Assembly: GCA_041609895.1 (NCBI GenBank)
Contig: JBFIPX010000015.1
Coordinates: forward strand, 1 to 32,893
Reading direction: 5' to 3'
DNA from: JAHHLP01 sp041609895
Lineage (GTDB): Bacteria; Bacteroidota; Rhodothermia; Rhodothermales; JABDKH01
Length of the DNA: 32,893 nucleotides
The notes under the pieces are model-generated. The model was given only the letters and a program-made list of their open reading frames with translations. It searched no databases and was not told the DNA's origin. This document shows, piece by piece, positions 22,389-31,069 of the stretch (the first letter of the stretch is position 1; every line of letters begins with the position of its first letter). Position numbers and translations under genes: made by a program.

Positions 22389-25300
22389 TCAGCCCACGAC
22401 CCCGTCCAGTCGCTCCACGCGGACTCGGGCCGAATCAACGTAGTGCTGGAGTTCGTTGTCCGCGTCGCTCCAAAAATCGATTAACTTCCGATAGTGCATA
22501 GCTGCCAACCCTGGTCGGCCCAGCTTCTCGTAGATGTCACCCGAGAGATAGAACACGGGGCCGATCGCCCACACCGAATAGAAGCAGCCCCGGCCACGAT
22601 CGTTAAGCGAAAGGTACCACGTTAGCGCGTTTTCGTAGTCGCCTTGCGCATAGAGGATCTTTGCACGAAGGTATCGATCGAGTAGCTGGTCGGTGATCCA
22701 TGACTGGTAGGCGAAGTCGGGCGGATCGTACTCTCGCTGAGCACGGTCCAGCAGAGCGAGGGCTTCGTCAAGGCGACCGTCTTTCCACATGCGCCACGCT
22801 CGGAGCGTGTTCATCATCGCCGCCGGCGTGCTCGACTCGCCGTTGACCTCTGCCCTTCCGGACAAGAAATCAAGATGTTCGGCAAAGGTCGTCCAATCCT
22901 CTTGCCGGAACGCAATCATCGCGTGCAATAACGATCGCTGCGCTTCCTGTGAGCCCAGATGCGGATTAGGCGCCGTAAACGGCCAGTCTGCGGCGAGCGT
23001 ATCCCACCGTGCCACGCGCCGGTCCAATTCGGACCAAACCGCGGGATCGTCCGGCACGTGATCCCCAAATCGCGCGAGAAGGCTGTGCATGAGCCAAGCG
23101 GGATTGTCTGCCGAGAGGTCGAGCAGCTTTTGAGTCCCGGAGTGCAGTCGTCCCGATGCCACATCCATTTGTGCGTCGATGTACCAGCCCCATTCTCTCC
23201 AGTTGGGTGTCAGGTCAGGCGCCGTCATGAACAGTCGTGCTATCTGTCGCGGGTAGTCAACGTCCTTTCCATATTGAGCAATCCTGTCTGCAGCTGCGCT
23301 GAGCCTATAGGGATGAAAGCGCCGGTAGTCGTCCAGCAACGCCGCAAATTTGGGAAGATCACTTCGTACTGCGGCGTCCTCAAGTGCCGACTCGTACCAC
23401 GCGGCATATCTCCCTTCCGGAGCACTCGTGCTACGGTCGTATTCAAGCTGTGCAGATACCAGAGAAAGGTCGCCCTGAAGGAGACCAATATCTCGCAGTA
23501 GGAACCTCTGGAATCCGGTGAGGTCACGCGCGCGCACGAGAGGTCCGCGTGCATCGACCGTCCGCCAACCGTTCTTATAGCCATTTAGAAACAGGAACTC
23601 CCCGTATTCCTCCCACAAGGCACCATCGTGCTGGTGGTGGTCAAGCAGGTCGACATACTTTCGGCGCTTTTCTTCGAACGTCAGGTTCTGCGCATATATC
23701 TCCGTCAAGCCCGCCTCGACTTCCGGCAGCTTGTGGCGATATCTAAGGAGCAGCGGTAACGCGCGGCCGGCGTCCTGCTTCGTCGCCGTCACGTTATTGC
23801 CCATCCTTTCGCGGACACGCGCGAACGCCGCCATGGCAAACGTCGAGTCGATCTCCAAAGCTCTCGTCAGCCGCTCTTCTTCGAGAGCATAATCTCCGCT
23901 ATAAAAGGCGAGTACGAACTGTTTGAGAGCAGCCCCCGACGCAGTGGCAGATGCGGCTCTCGCGATCGAGTGCCGCCCGCGGATGTGGTCCGCGCTCGGC
24001 TTAGGCTCCCACTGCGACAGTAGGTGGTGTAGCAGTTCGTCGACCAGGTGCGAGATCTTGCTCGTATCTGCAACGGCCGCAGCCATTTGGGTGACCAGCC
24101 TGCCATCGCCGTCATACAAAGAGGCGTTGACGTCTAGAGCGTCGCCCGACCGATCGACACTTCCCAGGATGAACTGCCTGCCGTCCATCTCCTGCGTAAG
24201 AACCAGGGCTACCGCTGGATCAAGGACCGCCTTTCCGCCAGCCCGAGCGCGAACGGTATTGTAATCGAGGCTCGTGACGACAGCCGCGTCGAAGAGTTGT
24301 CGGCTCATTTCTCTAGCCAGCCTGTCGCCGACGGCACCCGCCGCAGTAGCTCCTTCAGAGAAAGGAAATACTGCGACAATCCCGGGAGCGGCTAGCGTCG
24401 AGGCAGCCGGCTGCAGTCCGTTAATTTCTCCGGCAGGCCTCCAGAAAAGAATCGTCGTAACCGCCGCCAGCGAGATCAAAATGGACCCGACGAGCCCAGC
24501 TGCCAAACGTTTGCTTCGCTTGGAGACGTTTAGCTTCGAGGCGCGAAGTTTCTTTGCGTGAACACCATCCTTGGGCAAGGCCTTCAAGTCGTTCAGAACG
24601 TCATCGACGTGTTGATATCGACGTTCACGATCCTTCCTCAGCATCGCCTGTAAAACCAGTGCGGTTTCGTGCGACAGCGGCTCAACAGGCACCGCGGGCC
24701 AGTCAGGCTCGTCGTTGAGAATCGAGCGTATCAACTCAGCCGGATTCTCACCGTCGAACGGACGTCTTCCCGAAACCATCTCGAAAAACACGACGCCAAG
24801 CGACCATATGTCCGTTCTCGGGTCAGACGGGACACCCTCCAGTTGCTCCGGACTCATATAGGCAAGCGTTCCAACAGTGCCCGTCGAGGTGTTGGTCGCG
24901 GACTCCGGCCTTGCGATGCCGAAGTCGACGATCTTGACAAGCCCGCTTTCGGTAACCAGTAGATTGGCTGGCTTGATGTCCCGGTGGATTATTCCGGCTG
25001 CGTGAGCGTGCGATAGCCCTTGGCCTACCTGCGCAACGATATCAATTGCCGTTGGGTGATCCAGCATACCGGCCGATAGCATCTTTTCAACTGTAATGCC
25101 GTCATAAAACGCCATCGCGATAAAGACGTCGTCGGTCGTCTCGCCCACCTCGAACACGGTGCAAATATTGGGGTGATCGAGGGACGAGGCCGTTCGGGCT
25201 TCTCGAAGCAGCCTTGCACGTGCATCGGAGTCGGAGGCCAGTCCCGGGCGGAGGAACTTGAGTGCAACAATGCGGCCGAGCTTCTTGTCCCGCGCTTTGT

Positions 25301-25574
25301 ACACCACGCCCATTCCGCCGCTGGCGAGCTTCTCAACCACTTCATAGTTGCGCAGCTCTCTTCCCACAAAATTTCGGGTCGACCTCATCCACACATCAGA
25401 AAGCGCTCCGTCCAGTAAACTGGTTGCCTCGTCCTGGGCTAGTAGCGACAAGACCTCATCGATCATCTCGCCGTCGCCACCGCAGGTCTCACGCACGAAC
25501 GAGTCTCGAAGAACTGGATCGAGTTCGAGGGCAGCAAGAACAACTCTTTGGATTGAATCCCAGCGGTCAGTCAT
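22389..25574 (-). CDS. Membrane Ser/Thr kinase with periplasmic/sensor TPR region
   Basis: A 1061-residue receptor kinase. Residues 1-65 are a helical N-terminal segment (DSIQRVVLAALELDPVLRDS, then LLAQDE) seen in many kinases paired with ECF sigma factors. The Hanks-type kinase domain spans about 77-330: Gly-rich LASGGMGVVYKA, Lys106 in VALKFLRP, HRDIKPANLL (catalytic Asp199), DFGIA (217-221), MSPEQ. All catalytic residues are present, so it should be active. One membrane helix at about 357-378. Next, about 395-500 resembles the TolB-N/FlgO-like domain (IVAVFPFSEGATAAGAVGD; RQFILGSVDRSGDALDVNAS), then a long TPR-like helical region to the C terminus. The start overlaps the sigma-factor stop (ATGA), so the two are coupled; signal unknown. 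Confidence 0.93.
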   Translation of the reverse strand: MTDRWDSIQRVVLAALELDPVLRDSFVRETCGGDGEMIDEVLSLLAQDEATSLLDGALSDVWMRSTRNFVGRELRNYEVVEKLASGGMGVVYKARDKKLGRIVALKFLRPGLASDSDARARLLREARTASSLDHPNICTVFEVGETTDDVFIAMAFYDGITVEKMLSAGMLDHPTAIDIVAQVGQGLSHAHAAGIIHRDIKPANLLVTESGLVKIVDFGIARPESATNTSTGTVGTLAYMSPEQLEGVPSDPRTDIWSLGVVFFEMVSGRRPFDGENPAELIRSILNDEPDWPAVPVEPLSHETALVLQAMLRKDRERRYQHVDDVLNDLKALPKDGVHAKKLRASKLNVSKRSKRLAAGLVGSILISLAAVTTILFWRPAGEINGLQPAASTLAAPGIVAVFPFSEGATAAGAVGDRLAREMSRQLFDAAVVTSLDYNTVRARAGGKAVLDPAVALVLTQEMDGRQFILGSVDRSGDALDVNASLYDGDGRLVTQMAAAVADTSKISHLVDELLHHLLSQWEPKPSADHIRGRHSIARAASATASGAALKQFVLAFYSGDYALEEERLTRALEIDSTFAMAAFARVRERMGNNVTATKQDAGRALPLLLRYRHKLPEVEAGLTEIYAQNLTFEEKRRKYVDLLDHHQHDGALWEEYGEFLFLNGYKNGWRTVDARGPLVRARDLTGFQRFLLRDIGLLQGDLSLVSAQLEYDRSTSAPEGRYAAWYESALEDAAVRSDLPKFAALLDDYRRFHPYRLSAAADRIAQYGKDVDYPRQIARLFMTAPDLTPNWREWGWYIDAQMDVASGRLHSGTQKLLDLSADNPAWLMHSLLARFGDHVPDDPAVWSELDRRVARWDTLAADWPFTAPNPHLGSQEAQRSLLHAMIAFRQEDWTTFAEHLDFLSGRAEVNGESSTPAAMMNTLRAWRMWKDGRLDEALALLDRAQREYDPPDFAYQSWITDQLLDRYLRAKILYAQGDYENALTWYLSLNDRGRGCFYSVWAIGPVFYLSGDIYEKLGRPGLAAMHYRKLIDFWSDADNELQHYVDSARVRVERLDGVVG

Positions 25575-26158
25575 GACGAAGCTCCGCCGTCGTGGAGTGT
25601 CGAATCGATCTCCCGCTTGAGCCAGAGGCGTGCTGTAGTCCAGTCACGGTTGGCGGTCGCAACAGAAATACCTATCAGGTCAGCTGTATCAATAATGGAC
25701 AGGCCGCCGAAGAAACGATACTCAACGATCTGGGCCTGACGCGGGCTGATTGTCTCGAGCTGGCTCAGCGCCTCATCCAACGCCAAGAGTTCGTCCGCTT
25801 TCCCGGACCTGAGCGGCAGGTTGTCGACGAAAGTCACCACTGGAACACCTCCTCCCCGCTTATCGCGAGTGCGGGTGCGTGCATGATCGATCAAGATCTG
25901 CCGCATGGCTCGGGCCACGATGGCGAAGAAGTGTCGCCGACCAGACCACGTAATGTCAGGCGGCCGCCCAGCCCATTTGAGGTAGGCCTCGTTTACGAGC
26001 GCCGTTGTGTTCAGCGTGTGGTTCCGCCGTTCTCCAGCAAGCTGCCGGTGGGCAACATCGCGGAGCTCCGAATAGACAAGGTCGAAGAGTCTGTTGCCGG
26101 CCTTCGTGTCCCCATCCTGGAGCGCCGCCAACAATTCAGTGACTTGGTGACGCGACAT
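25571..26158 (-). CDS. ECF sigma factor, TIGR02999-type
   Basis: A 195-residue RNA polymerase sigma factor of the extracytoplasmic-function class. Region 2: LLAALQDGDTKAGNRLFDLV, YSELRDVAHRQLAGERRNHT, then LNTTALVNEAYLKW; SGRRHFFAIVARAMRQILID followed by HARTRTRDKRGGG. Region 4: LDEALSQLETISPRQAQIVE, YRFFGGLSIIDTADLIGISV, ATANRDWTTARLWLKREI, with the helix-turn-helix in the latter half. This is the TIGR02999 set (the NTTALVNEAYL and RMARQILIDHAR elements are diagnostic), which lacks an anti-sigma gene and is commonly followed by a Ser/Thr kinase, as here with a 4-nt overlap. The kinase probably controls the sigma by phosphorylation. Targets are unknown; the divergent protease 129 bp away is a candidate. 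ATG 26158 matches the family start. Confidence 0.95.
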   Translation of the reverse strand: MSRHQVTELLAALQDGDTKAGNRLFDLVYSELRDVAHRQLAGERRNHTLNTTALVNEAYLKWAGRPPDITWSGRRHFFAIVARAMRQILIDHARTRTRDKRGGGVPVVTFVDNLPLRSGKADELLALDEALSQLETISPRQAQIVEYRFFGGLSIIDTADLIGISVATANRDWTTARLWLKREIDSTLHDGGASS

Positions 26159-26287
26159 GCGTCTGTCCGCGTGGCGGCTACCGGATTCGAGAAGTACAAA
26201 AAAATAGGCACTGGCTGATACAAAACCCCACCCTGCATCGCATCGACCTCCGACAGCTAATGCGGACTAGCCAAATGAGGTCAAGTG

Positions 26288-28309
26288 ATGCAGCGCCAAG
26301 CCGTCCTCCGTCGAAGTGCCTTCTTATGCCTAATTGCTTGCTTGATCGTTCACCTCGTTACTCTGAGTGTCTCCACTCCGGTGCGGGCCGGAGCCCGGCA
26401 AGAAGTCAGCGCTGCGGCCTCCGCCGGTGATGCGTTTAGAGCTTTAATCGTCTTCGTTCGTTTTCGAGACGACAACCACGAATTAACGGGTTGTATCCAA
26501 CGGGACAGGCAGTGGCACCAGCCGGATCAGCTTCCGGAGATCGCGAATTACGTGTTATCCGAAGTGGCGACACCGCCTTTTGATGAGAACTCGCTCACGG
26601 ACTATTTCTATCAGCAGTCTAACGGGCATCTGACGTTATTCGGCTCAGTATTTCCCGACGTAGTCGTGACCGCCGGTCGCGAAACGGATTACGGCGCCGG
26701 AGGCGTCAACGTCGGGCTGTTGACACCGGAGATTCTCAAGATCGTTGACGACGACCGTCGCGTCGACCTATCGGACTTTGATGCTGATGACGATGGCTAT
26801 CTGGACAAAATCGTCTTCGTCATACGAAGGATGCGAGGGCCCGGCTTCAGAGCTGGCAGATCCACCGTGCGTTCTGGCATAGCCTTTACCGGGTATAGTT
26901 CAACGCAGCCCGAGTTCGGACGGTCGGGATCAAAGAAGATGTTTGACGCTAGCCACTCGGGGGTCTACGTCAACTACGGGAATCCAGGAAACATATTCCC
27001 CGATCTCAATCTGACAAGGTTGATGGCGCACGAGTTACTGCATACCATTTGGAGGCCCTTCCACGTCGAGGCCATAGGAGGGCGAACGAGCGTCCCAGCC
27101 TCCGCACCCTCATCGATTGGTTTCCAACTAATGGCGGGGCCTGGCGATCGAGGAGGGTCGCTGACTTTGTCTGCCGCCGAGCGGCACATGATCGATTCCC
27201 GATGGATCAACTGTGTTCGCCTGCGCGAGGACGGTAGCGTTCGGATCACGGATTTGTACTCGGCTAACACCTCAAACTGCTTCTTTGTAGACGTGCGCGA
27301 CACTCTTGGACAGGCCGGGTCTTTGTATCTCTCGAACCGGCAGCGGCTCAGCTATTTTGACACAATGCGATCCGAAGCATGCGGCGGGGGGCGCTCGGAT
27401 CATGGACTCATGACGACAGGCCTCCTTGCAACAAAGGTCGATTCCGAAGGTCGAGTCTCAACGATTGCGGCCGACAACAGCCTCGAACTCTCAATCCAAG
27501 CGGAAACATATGATGGAGACATGTTTGGCTCCCTCGGTGCCGTGCAACTGACGCCTTGGACGCGGCCGAATATTCACGGCATGAACGGGTATCCGGAAGG
27601 GTTCGTCCTCGACTCGCGGGCCTTCCCGGCGATCGATCAGATTCGCAGCTCAGGTGAATCCGGCAGCGAGATGACGTTCAACTTCGTGACGGACTTTCGC
27701 CAACAGCCAGTCTTCCGCAGTGACTCCCAAATTGGTCCGGAAAGTAGTGGACTCGAGATCTTCGGACCCGCCTCGATAGCCGAGGACCGCGAAGTCCGGG
27801 TTAACACTGAGGTGACGGTCCGCGGCTCCTTGGTCGTAGAACGTGGCGGTATTCTGGCGGTTGAGCAAAACGCCTCGCTGACAGTCGACACACTGATACT
27901 AAGGCGCGGCTCCTTCGCGGCGGTCGACGGAGTTGTCAATGTTCTTAGCCGGCTTCATAATGAGGGAGCCGACATCGGAATTGGTGCAAGCGGAAGACTC
28001 GACGGCGGCGAGGGGGCTCACCCTCCGATAGGCACACAGCAGGATCACGAGCCAGTGTCTGAGGCGAGTATTGCCGTGTATCCCAATCCAATGCGCGACC
28101 ATCTGATGATCCGGTTGGGAGGGGCGAGATTCACGACCGTCGAGCTGTATGACATTGTTGGGAGACGAATCGAGGTAAAGCGAATTGCCAATGCGGGAAT
28201 GGTGCAATCAACGCGGCTCGACACAGCCCATCTCGCGGCAGGAACGTACGTAGTCCGGGTACGCTCCGAGAATCTTGTCGAAACCCGTGCGGTGGTAAGA
28301 CTGCCATAG
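26288..28309 (+). CDS. M6-like secreted metalloprotease with T9SS sorting domain
   Basis: A 673-residue exported protease. ATG 26288 has GAGG 7 nt upstream; an in-frame GTG one codon earlier is less likely. Sec signal at about 1-34. The protease part resembles the M6 (immune inhibitor A) group: ALIVFVRFRDDNHE, NSLTDYFYQQSNGHLTLFG, DFDADDDGYLDKIVFVI (also a calcium-type Asp loop), LMAHELLHTIWRPFH with the HExxH zinc site (His248, Glu249, His252), and FQLMAGPGDRGGSLTLSAAE before a downstream RHMIDSRWIN. About 495-580 is a beta-rich stretch, and the last 80 residues are a type IX secretion sorting domain (VYPNPMRDHLMI, ELYDIVGRRIE, LAAGTYVVRV). So it crosses the outer membrane by T9SS and is probably cell-surface or released. 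Confidence 0.88.
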   Translation: MQRQAVLRRSAFLCLIACLIVHLVTLSVSTPVRAGARQEVSAAASAGDAFRALIVFVRFRDDNHELTGCIQRDRQWHQPDQLPEIANYVLSEVATPPFDENSLTDYFYQQSNGHLTLFGSVFPDVVVTAGRETDYGAGGVNVGLLTPEILKIVDDDRRVDLSDFDADDDGYLDKIVFVIRRMRGPGFRAGRSTVRSGIAFTGYSSTQPEFGRSGSKKMFDASHSGVYVNYGNPGNIFPDLNLTRLMAHELLHTIWRPFHVEAIGGRTSVPASAPSSIGFQLMAGPGDRGGSLTLSAAERHMIDSRWINCVRLREDGSVRITDLYSANTSNCFFVDVRDTLGQAGSLYLSNRQRLSYFDTMRSEACGGGRSDHGLMTTGLLATKVDSEGRVSTIAADNSLELSIQAETYDGDMFGSLGAVQLTPWTRPNIHGMNGYPEGFVLDSRAFPAIDQIRSSGESGSEMTFNFVTDFRQQPVFRSDSQIGPESSGLEIFGPASIAEDREVRVNTEVTVRGSLVVERGGILAVEQNASLTVDTLILRRGSFAAVDGVVNVLSRLHNEGADIGIGASGRLDGGEGAHPPIGTQQDHEPVSEASIAVYPNPMRDHLMIRLGGARFTTVELYDIVGRRIEVKRIANAGMVQSTRLDTAHLAAGTYVVRVRSENLVETRAVVRLP

Positions 28310-28669
28310 CCAGGATTCTCTCGGTCGCTTTTGGATCGTCGTGCCTGTGTACGTAGAGGTCTGGCAGACCGTTGATGCCCATAGTGCCGGCGTTCGGGAA
28401 GTGCGCAGCGGACACCCCGTGCCACCGTAATCGAGACAAGAGCTTGGAACGAGTGTTTCGAGCGAGATGAGCTCAACCCGCTATACGCTATTCGGGCGAT
28501 TTGTTGCTCCCGATCGCTTGACGACAATTACGGCTCAGGGGTCATTTCGTACAACAGAGACGACACCTCTAGGAGGCAACCCCTGCCTATCAGAACTTCA
28601 TTGCAGGGCATTACGGCGGGACTAATCATTACGGCGGGACTAATCATTGCAGCCAAACCACCTACTAAA
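28310..28669. other. Intergenic region before the 28670 lipoprotein
   Basis: About 360 bp with no gene I can support; minus-strand frames here run back into the protease gene and have no ribosome sites. It holds an AGGAGG at 28571-28576, 6 nt before an in-frame CTG (28583), and the 18-bp tandem duplication at 28610-28645, both of which bear on the start of the next gene. If translation begins at the CTG (or the TTG at 28601) these bases are coding. Confidence 0.5.
28610..28645 (+). repeat. 18-bp perfect tandem duplication
   Basis: Two adjacent identical 18-bp units (28610-28627, 28628-28645; unit ATTACGGCGGGACTAATC), followed by a partial third copy ATT. The unit length is a multiple of three, so the frame of the lipoprotein stays open and would encode ITAGLI twice. 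It looks like recent replication slippage. Confidence 0.9.
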
Positions 28670-29176
28670 GTGACACCAACACAGCACGGCCGGCTCATAT
28701 GTTGGCTTCTTCCGCTGGCATTGATCGTGGCCGCCTGCGATTCAGACAACCAGGACGACAGTGAGCCGACGGACCGGGAAATACTCGTCGGCACGTGGGC
28801 CATTACGGGTTTCGCGGATGACACGGGTGACAGGTCGGACATCATTGCCAATGGGTATGCCGGCGTACATCTCGAGTTCGTTGATGATGGGTCGGGAGAT
28901 CTTGAGCTCTTTCCAAAGCATGGGCCGGCACGGCGCATCGATACCACTTACCAGCTCGACTCGGAACGCGACTTCGTTTCAATGATTTTCGATTTCGGGT
29001 TGGACACGGTATTGGCACTGGACATGGCATACCTCTTCTCGACCGACGGCCAGCGCGCGACTTTCCACACCACTCACACTGATGCGCTCAACACGATCTT
29101 CGGGTCGGACCTGACGGGAGATGTCCGGGTCATCGCGTCGAAGTTTGGCGAGGACGGGATGGTCGAGCCGCAATGA
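28670..29176 (+). CDS. Hypothetical lipoprotein, lipocalin-like
   Basis: From GTG 28670 the product has 168 residues with a standard lipoprotein signal (MTPTQHGRLICWLLPLALIV followed by AAC, lipobox cysteine at 23). The mature part begins with acidic residues (DSDNQDDSEP), then EILVGTWAITGFADDTG, the G-x-W motif at the start of small lipocalin-like domains, and beta-strand-like segments. I do not recognise a specific family. The start is uncertain: GTG 28670 has no ribosome site, while a CTG at 28583 has AGGAGG 6 nt upstream and would add a second hydrophobic stretch with the ITAGLI duplication; a TTG at 28601 lies between. A small hairpin (GACGG/CCGTC, 29180-29195) follows the stop. Confidence 0.7.
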   Translation: MTPTQHGRLICWLLPLALIVAACDSDNQDDSEPTDREILVGTWAITGFADDTGDRSDIIANGYAGVHLEFVDDGSGDLELFPKHGPARRIDTTYQLDSERDFVSMIFDFGLDTVLALDMAYLFSTDGQRATFHTTHTDALNTIFGSDLTGDVRVIASKFGEDGMVEPQ

Positions 29177-29330
29177 GCCGACGGTTCAGGCCGTCACACC
29201 ATGGCCCCCGGTAGATCGCTAGCGTTATTGGTAGCCTGAGCCGGCATTCGTCGTCTGACGTGCGGCTGCTCGAAACAAATCGGGAGGCACAGCGACTAAC
29301 GATCTCCCATCCACAATCTTCGCCGGGCTA

Positions 29331-30101
29331 ATGCGTGTCCTATTCCTATGGATTTTTTCTATAACGATTCTGAGTTCGCAAACTGCCACGGGGCAGAACC
29401 ACGAAGCGTTTAGCTCGCTTCTGTCGAAATACGTCTACCCCGACGAGACCGGCCTAAACTTCGTCGACTATGAAGGGTGGCGATCCAACCCGGAAGATCG
29501 CAGCGCACTCGACTCCTACATCGCGGGGTTGGAAGCGACCGCCGTATCGTCCTTACCCAAGGCCGAGAGATTCGTCTTCTGGGCAAACCTCTACAACGCG
29601 GTCACGGTGAAGCTCATCCTCGACGAGAATCCAAAGAAGTCGATTCGCGAGATTCGCCCGCACTCCTTTGCCTTCGGTCCGTGGGGAGCAAAACGAGTGA
29701 CGGTCGAAGGCGAGGAACTGTCGCTGGATAACATAGAGCATGATATTCTCCGAAAGCAGTGGGGTGATCCGCGGATTCACTACGCCGTAAACTGCGCTTC
29801 GATCGGATGCCCTAATCTACCGACGAAGGCATGGGAGGCCGCGACGCTCGACACGGTCCTTGACGCGGCTGCGCGTGCCTACGTCAATCACCCGCGTGGT
29901 GTGACGGCTACCGAAAAGGGCCTCCGCATTTCAAAAATATACAAGTGGTACCGCGAAGATTTTGGCGACTCTGATGAGGGTGTGATAGATCATATTCTTG
30001 AATACGCGGACCCGGAGCTTGCTGAGGCAATTCGCGCAAATCCAAAAATCAGTGGTCACGAATACGACTGGGACCTGAACCGCTTCGAACCGTCGCCGTA
30101 G
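29331..30101 (+). CDS. DUF547-domain exported protein
   Basis: A 256-residue protein with a Sec signal (about 1-21, cleavage near ATG-Q). The rest is a DUF547 domain: FVDYEGW at the start, RFVFWANLYNAVTVKLIL (80-97), LSLDNIEHDILRKQW (131-144), DPRIHYAVNCASIGCPNL (146-163) and RISKIYKWYREDFG. The conserved Trp84, Asn86, Asn89, His137, His150, Asn154, Cys155 and Cys160 are the pattern by which the domain is known. DUF547 proteins are exported and their chemistry is not established; the Cys-His-rich core recalls a cysteine-hydrolase or transglutaminase-like fold, but this is inference. No partner gene is evident: the next gene is 90 bp on and unrelated. ATG 29331 has no strong ribosome site. Confidence 0.92.
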   Translation: MRVLFLWIFSITILSSQTATGQNHEAFSSLLSKYVYPDETGLNFVDYEGWRSNPEDRSALDSYIAGLEATAVSSLPKAERFVFWANLYNAVTVKLILDENPKKSIREIRPHSFAFGPWGAKRVTVEGEELSLDNIEHDILRKQWGDPRIHYAVNCASIGCPNLPTKAWEAATLDTVLDAAARAYVNHPRGVTATEKGLRISKIYKWYREDFGDSDEGVIDHILEYADPELAEAIRANPKISGHEYDWDLNRFEPSP

Positions 30102-30191
30102 TACGAGTGCATTCTATCTGTAGCGATCTTTTGGGCGAGTGCGAAACGTCAGTCATTGCGTATTCCCTGCAACGAGAATCTGGTTCCGGTC

Positions 30192-30710
30192 ATGTGGAAA
30201 TACACCGGTCGAGAGCGACCGCCGTTCGCTGACACGACTGATGAAGGGCAAGAGTCGGTTTGGGATTATCCACGTCCGCCTGCCCTCGAACACGATGATC
30301 GACTGGTGGAAGTGAGGCTTGAAGAGCTGGAGGTCGAGATCGCGTCTTCTCGTCGCACGATTCGAGTACTCGAGACGGCCAGCCCTCCGGTCTTCTACAT
30401 TCCAACCGCCGGAATAAACATGGGACTTCTTACTCCGGCGCGCGGCTCATCGCTTTGTGAGTGGAAGGGTGAGGCACGATACTGGGCGCTGATCGAGTAC
30501 CCTGAGTTGGGACCGGTCGGCTGGAGTTACCCGAAACCAACACCCGAGTACGAAGAAATCCGAGGCTATCTCTCGTTTTATCCTGGCCGCGTAGAATGCT
30601 ATGTCCGTGGAGAACGGGTACGACCACAGCCAGGAGGTTTTTACGGAGGATGGTTGACGGACGATATCGCCGGTCCGGTAAAAGGAGAGCCGGGTACAGA
30701 GGGGTGGTAG
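30192..30710 (+). CDS. DUF427-domain protein
   Basis: A 172-residue cytoplasmic protein of the DUF427 family. Family landmarks: MWKYTGRERPPFA at the start, QESVWDYPRPPALE, VLETASPPVFYIPTAGI, SLCEWKGEARYWAL and GWSYPKPTPEYEEIRGYLSF, with FYPGRVECYVRGERV and GGFYGGWLT toward the end. The fold is a small beta-tent with a conserved pocket; a role in small-molecule binding has been suggested but no reaction is settled. ATG 30192 matches the usual family start (MW-Y-G); a TTG at 30156 would add 12 residues. It is 90 bp after the DUF547 gene and its stop is 41 bp from the terminator of the convergent RNA-binding gene. Confidence 0.9.
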   Translation: MWKYTGRERPPFADTTDEGQESVWDYPRPPALEHDDRLVEVRLEELEVEIASSRRTIRVLETASPPVFYIPTAGINMGLLTPARGSSLCEWKGEARYWALIEYPELGPVGWSYPKPTPEYEEIRGYLSFYPGRVECYVRGERVRPQPGGFYGGWLTDDIAGPVKGEPGTEGW

Positions 30711-30750
30711 AACCGCGTTGAGCGGCTGTGTTTTGACGACTGGGACAAAC

Positions 30751-30782
30751 AAAAAAGGCGCAGCCCCAAGGGCCGCGCCTTT
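30751..30782 (-). terminator. Strong Rho-independent terminator of the RRM gene
   Basis: A 13-bp stem (30754-30766 with 30770-30782; one A-C position on the plus strand that becomes a G-U pair in minus-strand RNA) and a 3-nt loop. On the minus strand the stem is followed by a run of T (complement of the AAAAAA at 30751-30756), and the G-U pairing favours that orientation. It lies 20 nt past the stop of the RNA-binding gene and may also stop plus-strand transcripts from the DUF427 side less efficiently. Confidence 0.9.
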
Positions 30783-30802
30783 CAAGCCTGTTAGGTGTGG
30801 TC

Positions 30803-31069
30803 CTAGTAGCGACTCCCGGACCGCTCCTCGCGCTCGCGCGCCTGATTGACTGTGAGCGTACGACCGCCCAACTCTTCGCCATTGAGGCCGTCGACCGCCT
30901 TTTGGGCCTCGGCGTTGTCCGGCATCTCTACGAAACCGAATCCCCGTGACTTACCGGTGAACTTGTCCTTGATGACGGCTGCCGATTCCACAGCTCCATA
31001 CTCCTCGAATGCTTCTCTGAGTTGGGATTCCGTGGTCGCGTGCGGCAGATTGCCTACGTAAATATTCAT
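30803..31069 (-). CDS. Single-RRM RNA-binding protein
   Basis: A compact 88-residue cytoplasmic RNA-binding protein with one RNA-recognition motif. RNP2 is IYVGNL (3-8) and RNP1 is KSRGFGFV (40-47), with the three aromatic RNA-contacting positions present; the C terminus is an Arg/Glu/Ser-rich tail (REREERSGSRY). This is the size and layout of the cyanobacterial Rbp and Bacteroidota RRM proteins, many of which are induced by cold or act as RNA chaperones. The ATG at 31069 has AGGAG 3 nt after a short gap upstream, an ideal ribosome site, and a strong terminator follows, so it is a one-gene transcript likely expressed well. An inverted repeat (CCTGAT/ATCAGG, 31080-31085 and 31099-31104) lies in its probable leader. 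Confidence 0.95.
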   Translation of the reverse strand: MNIYVGNLPHATTESQLREAFEEYGAVESAAVIKDKFTGKSRGFGFVEMPDNAEAQKAVDGLNGEELGGRTLTVNQAREREERSGSRY

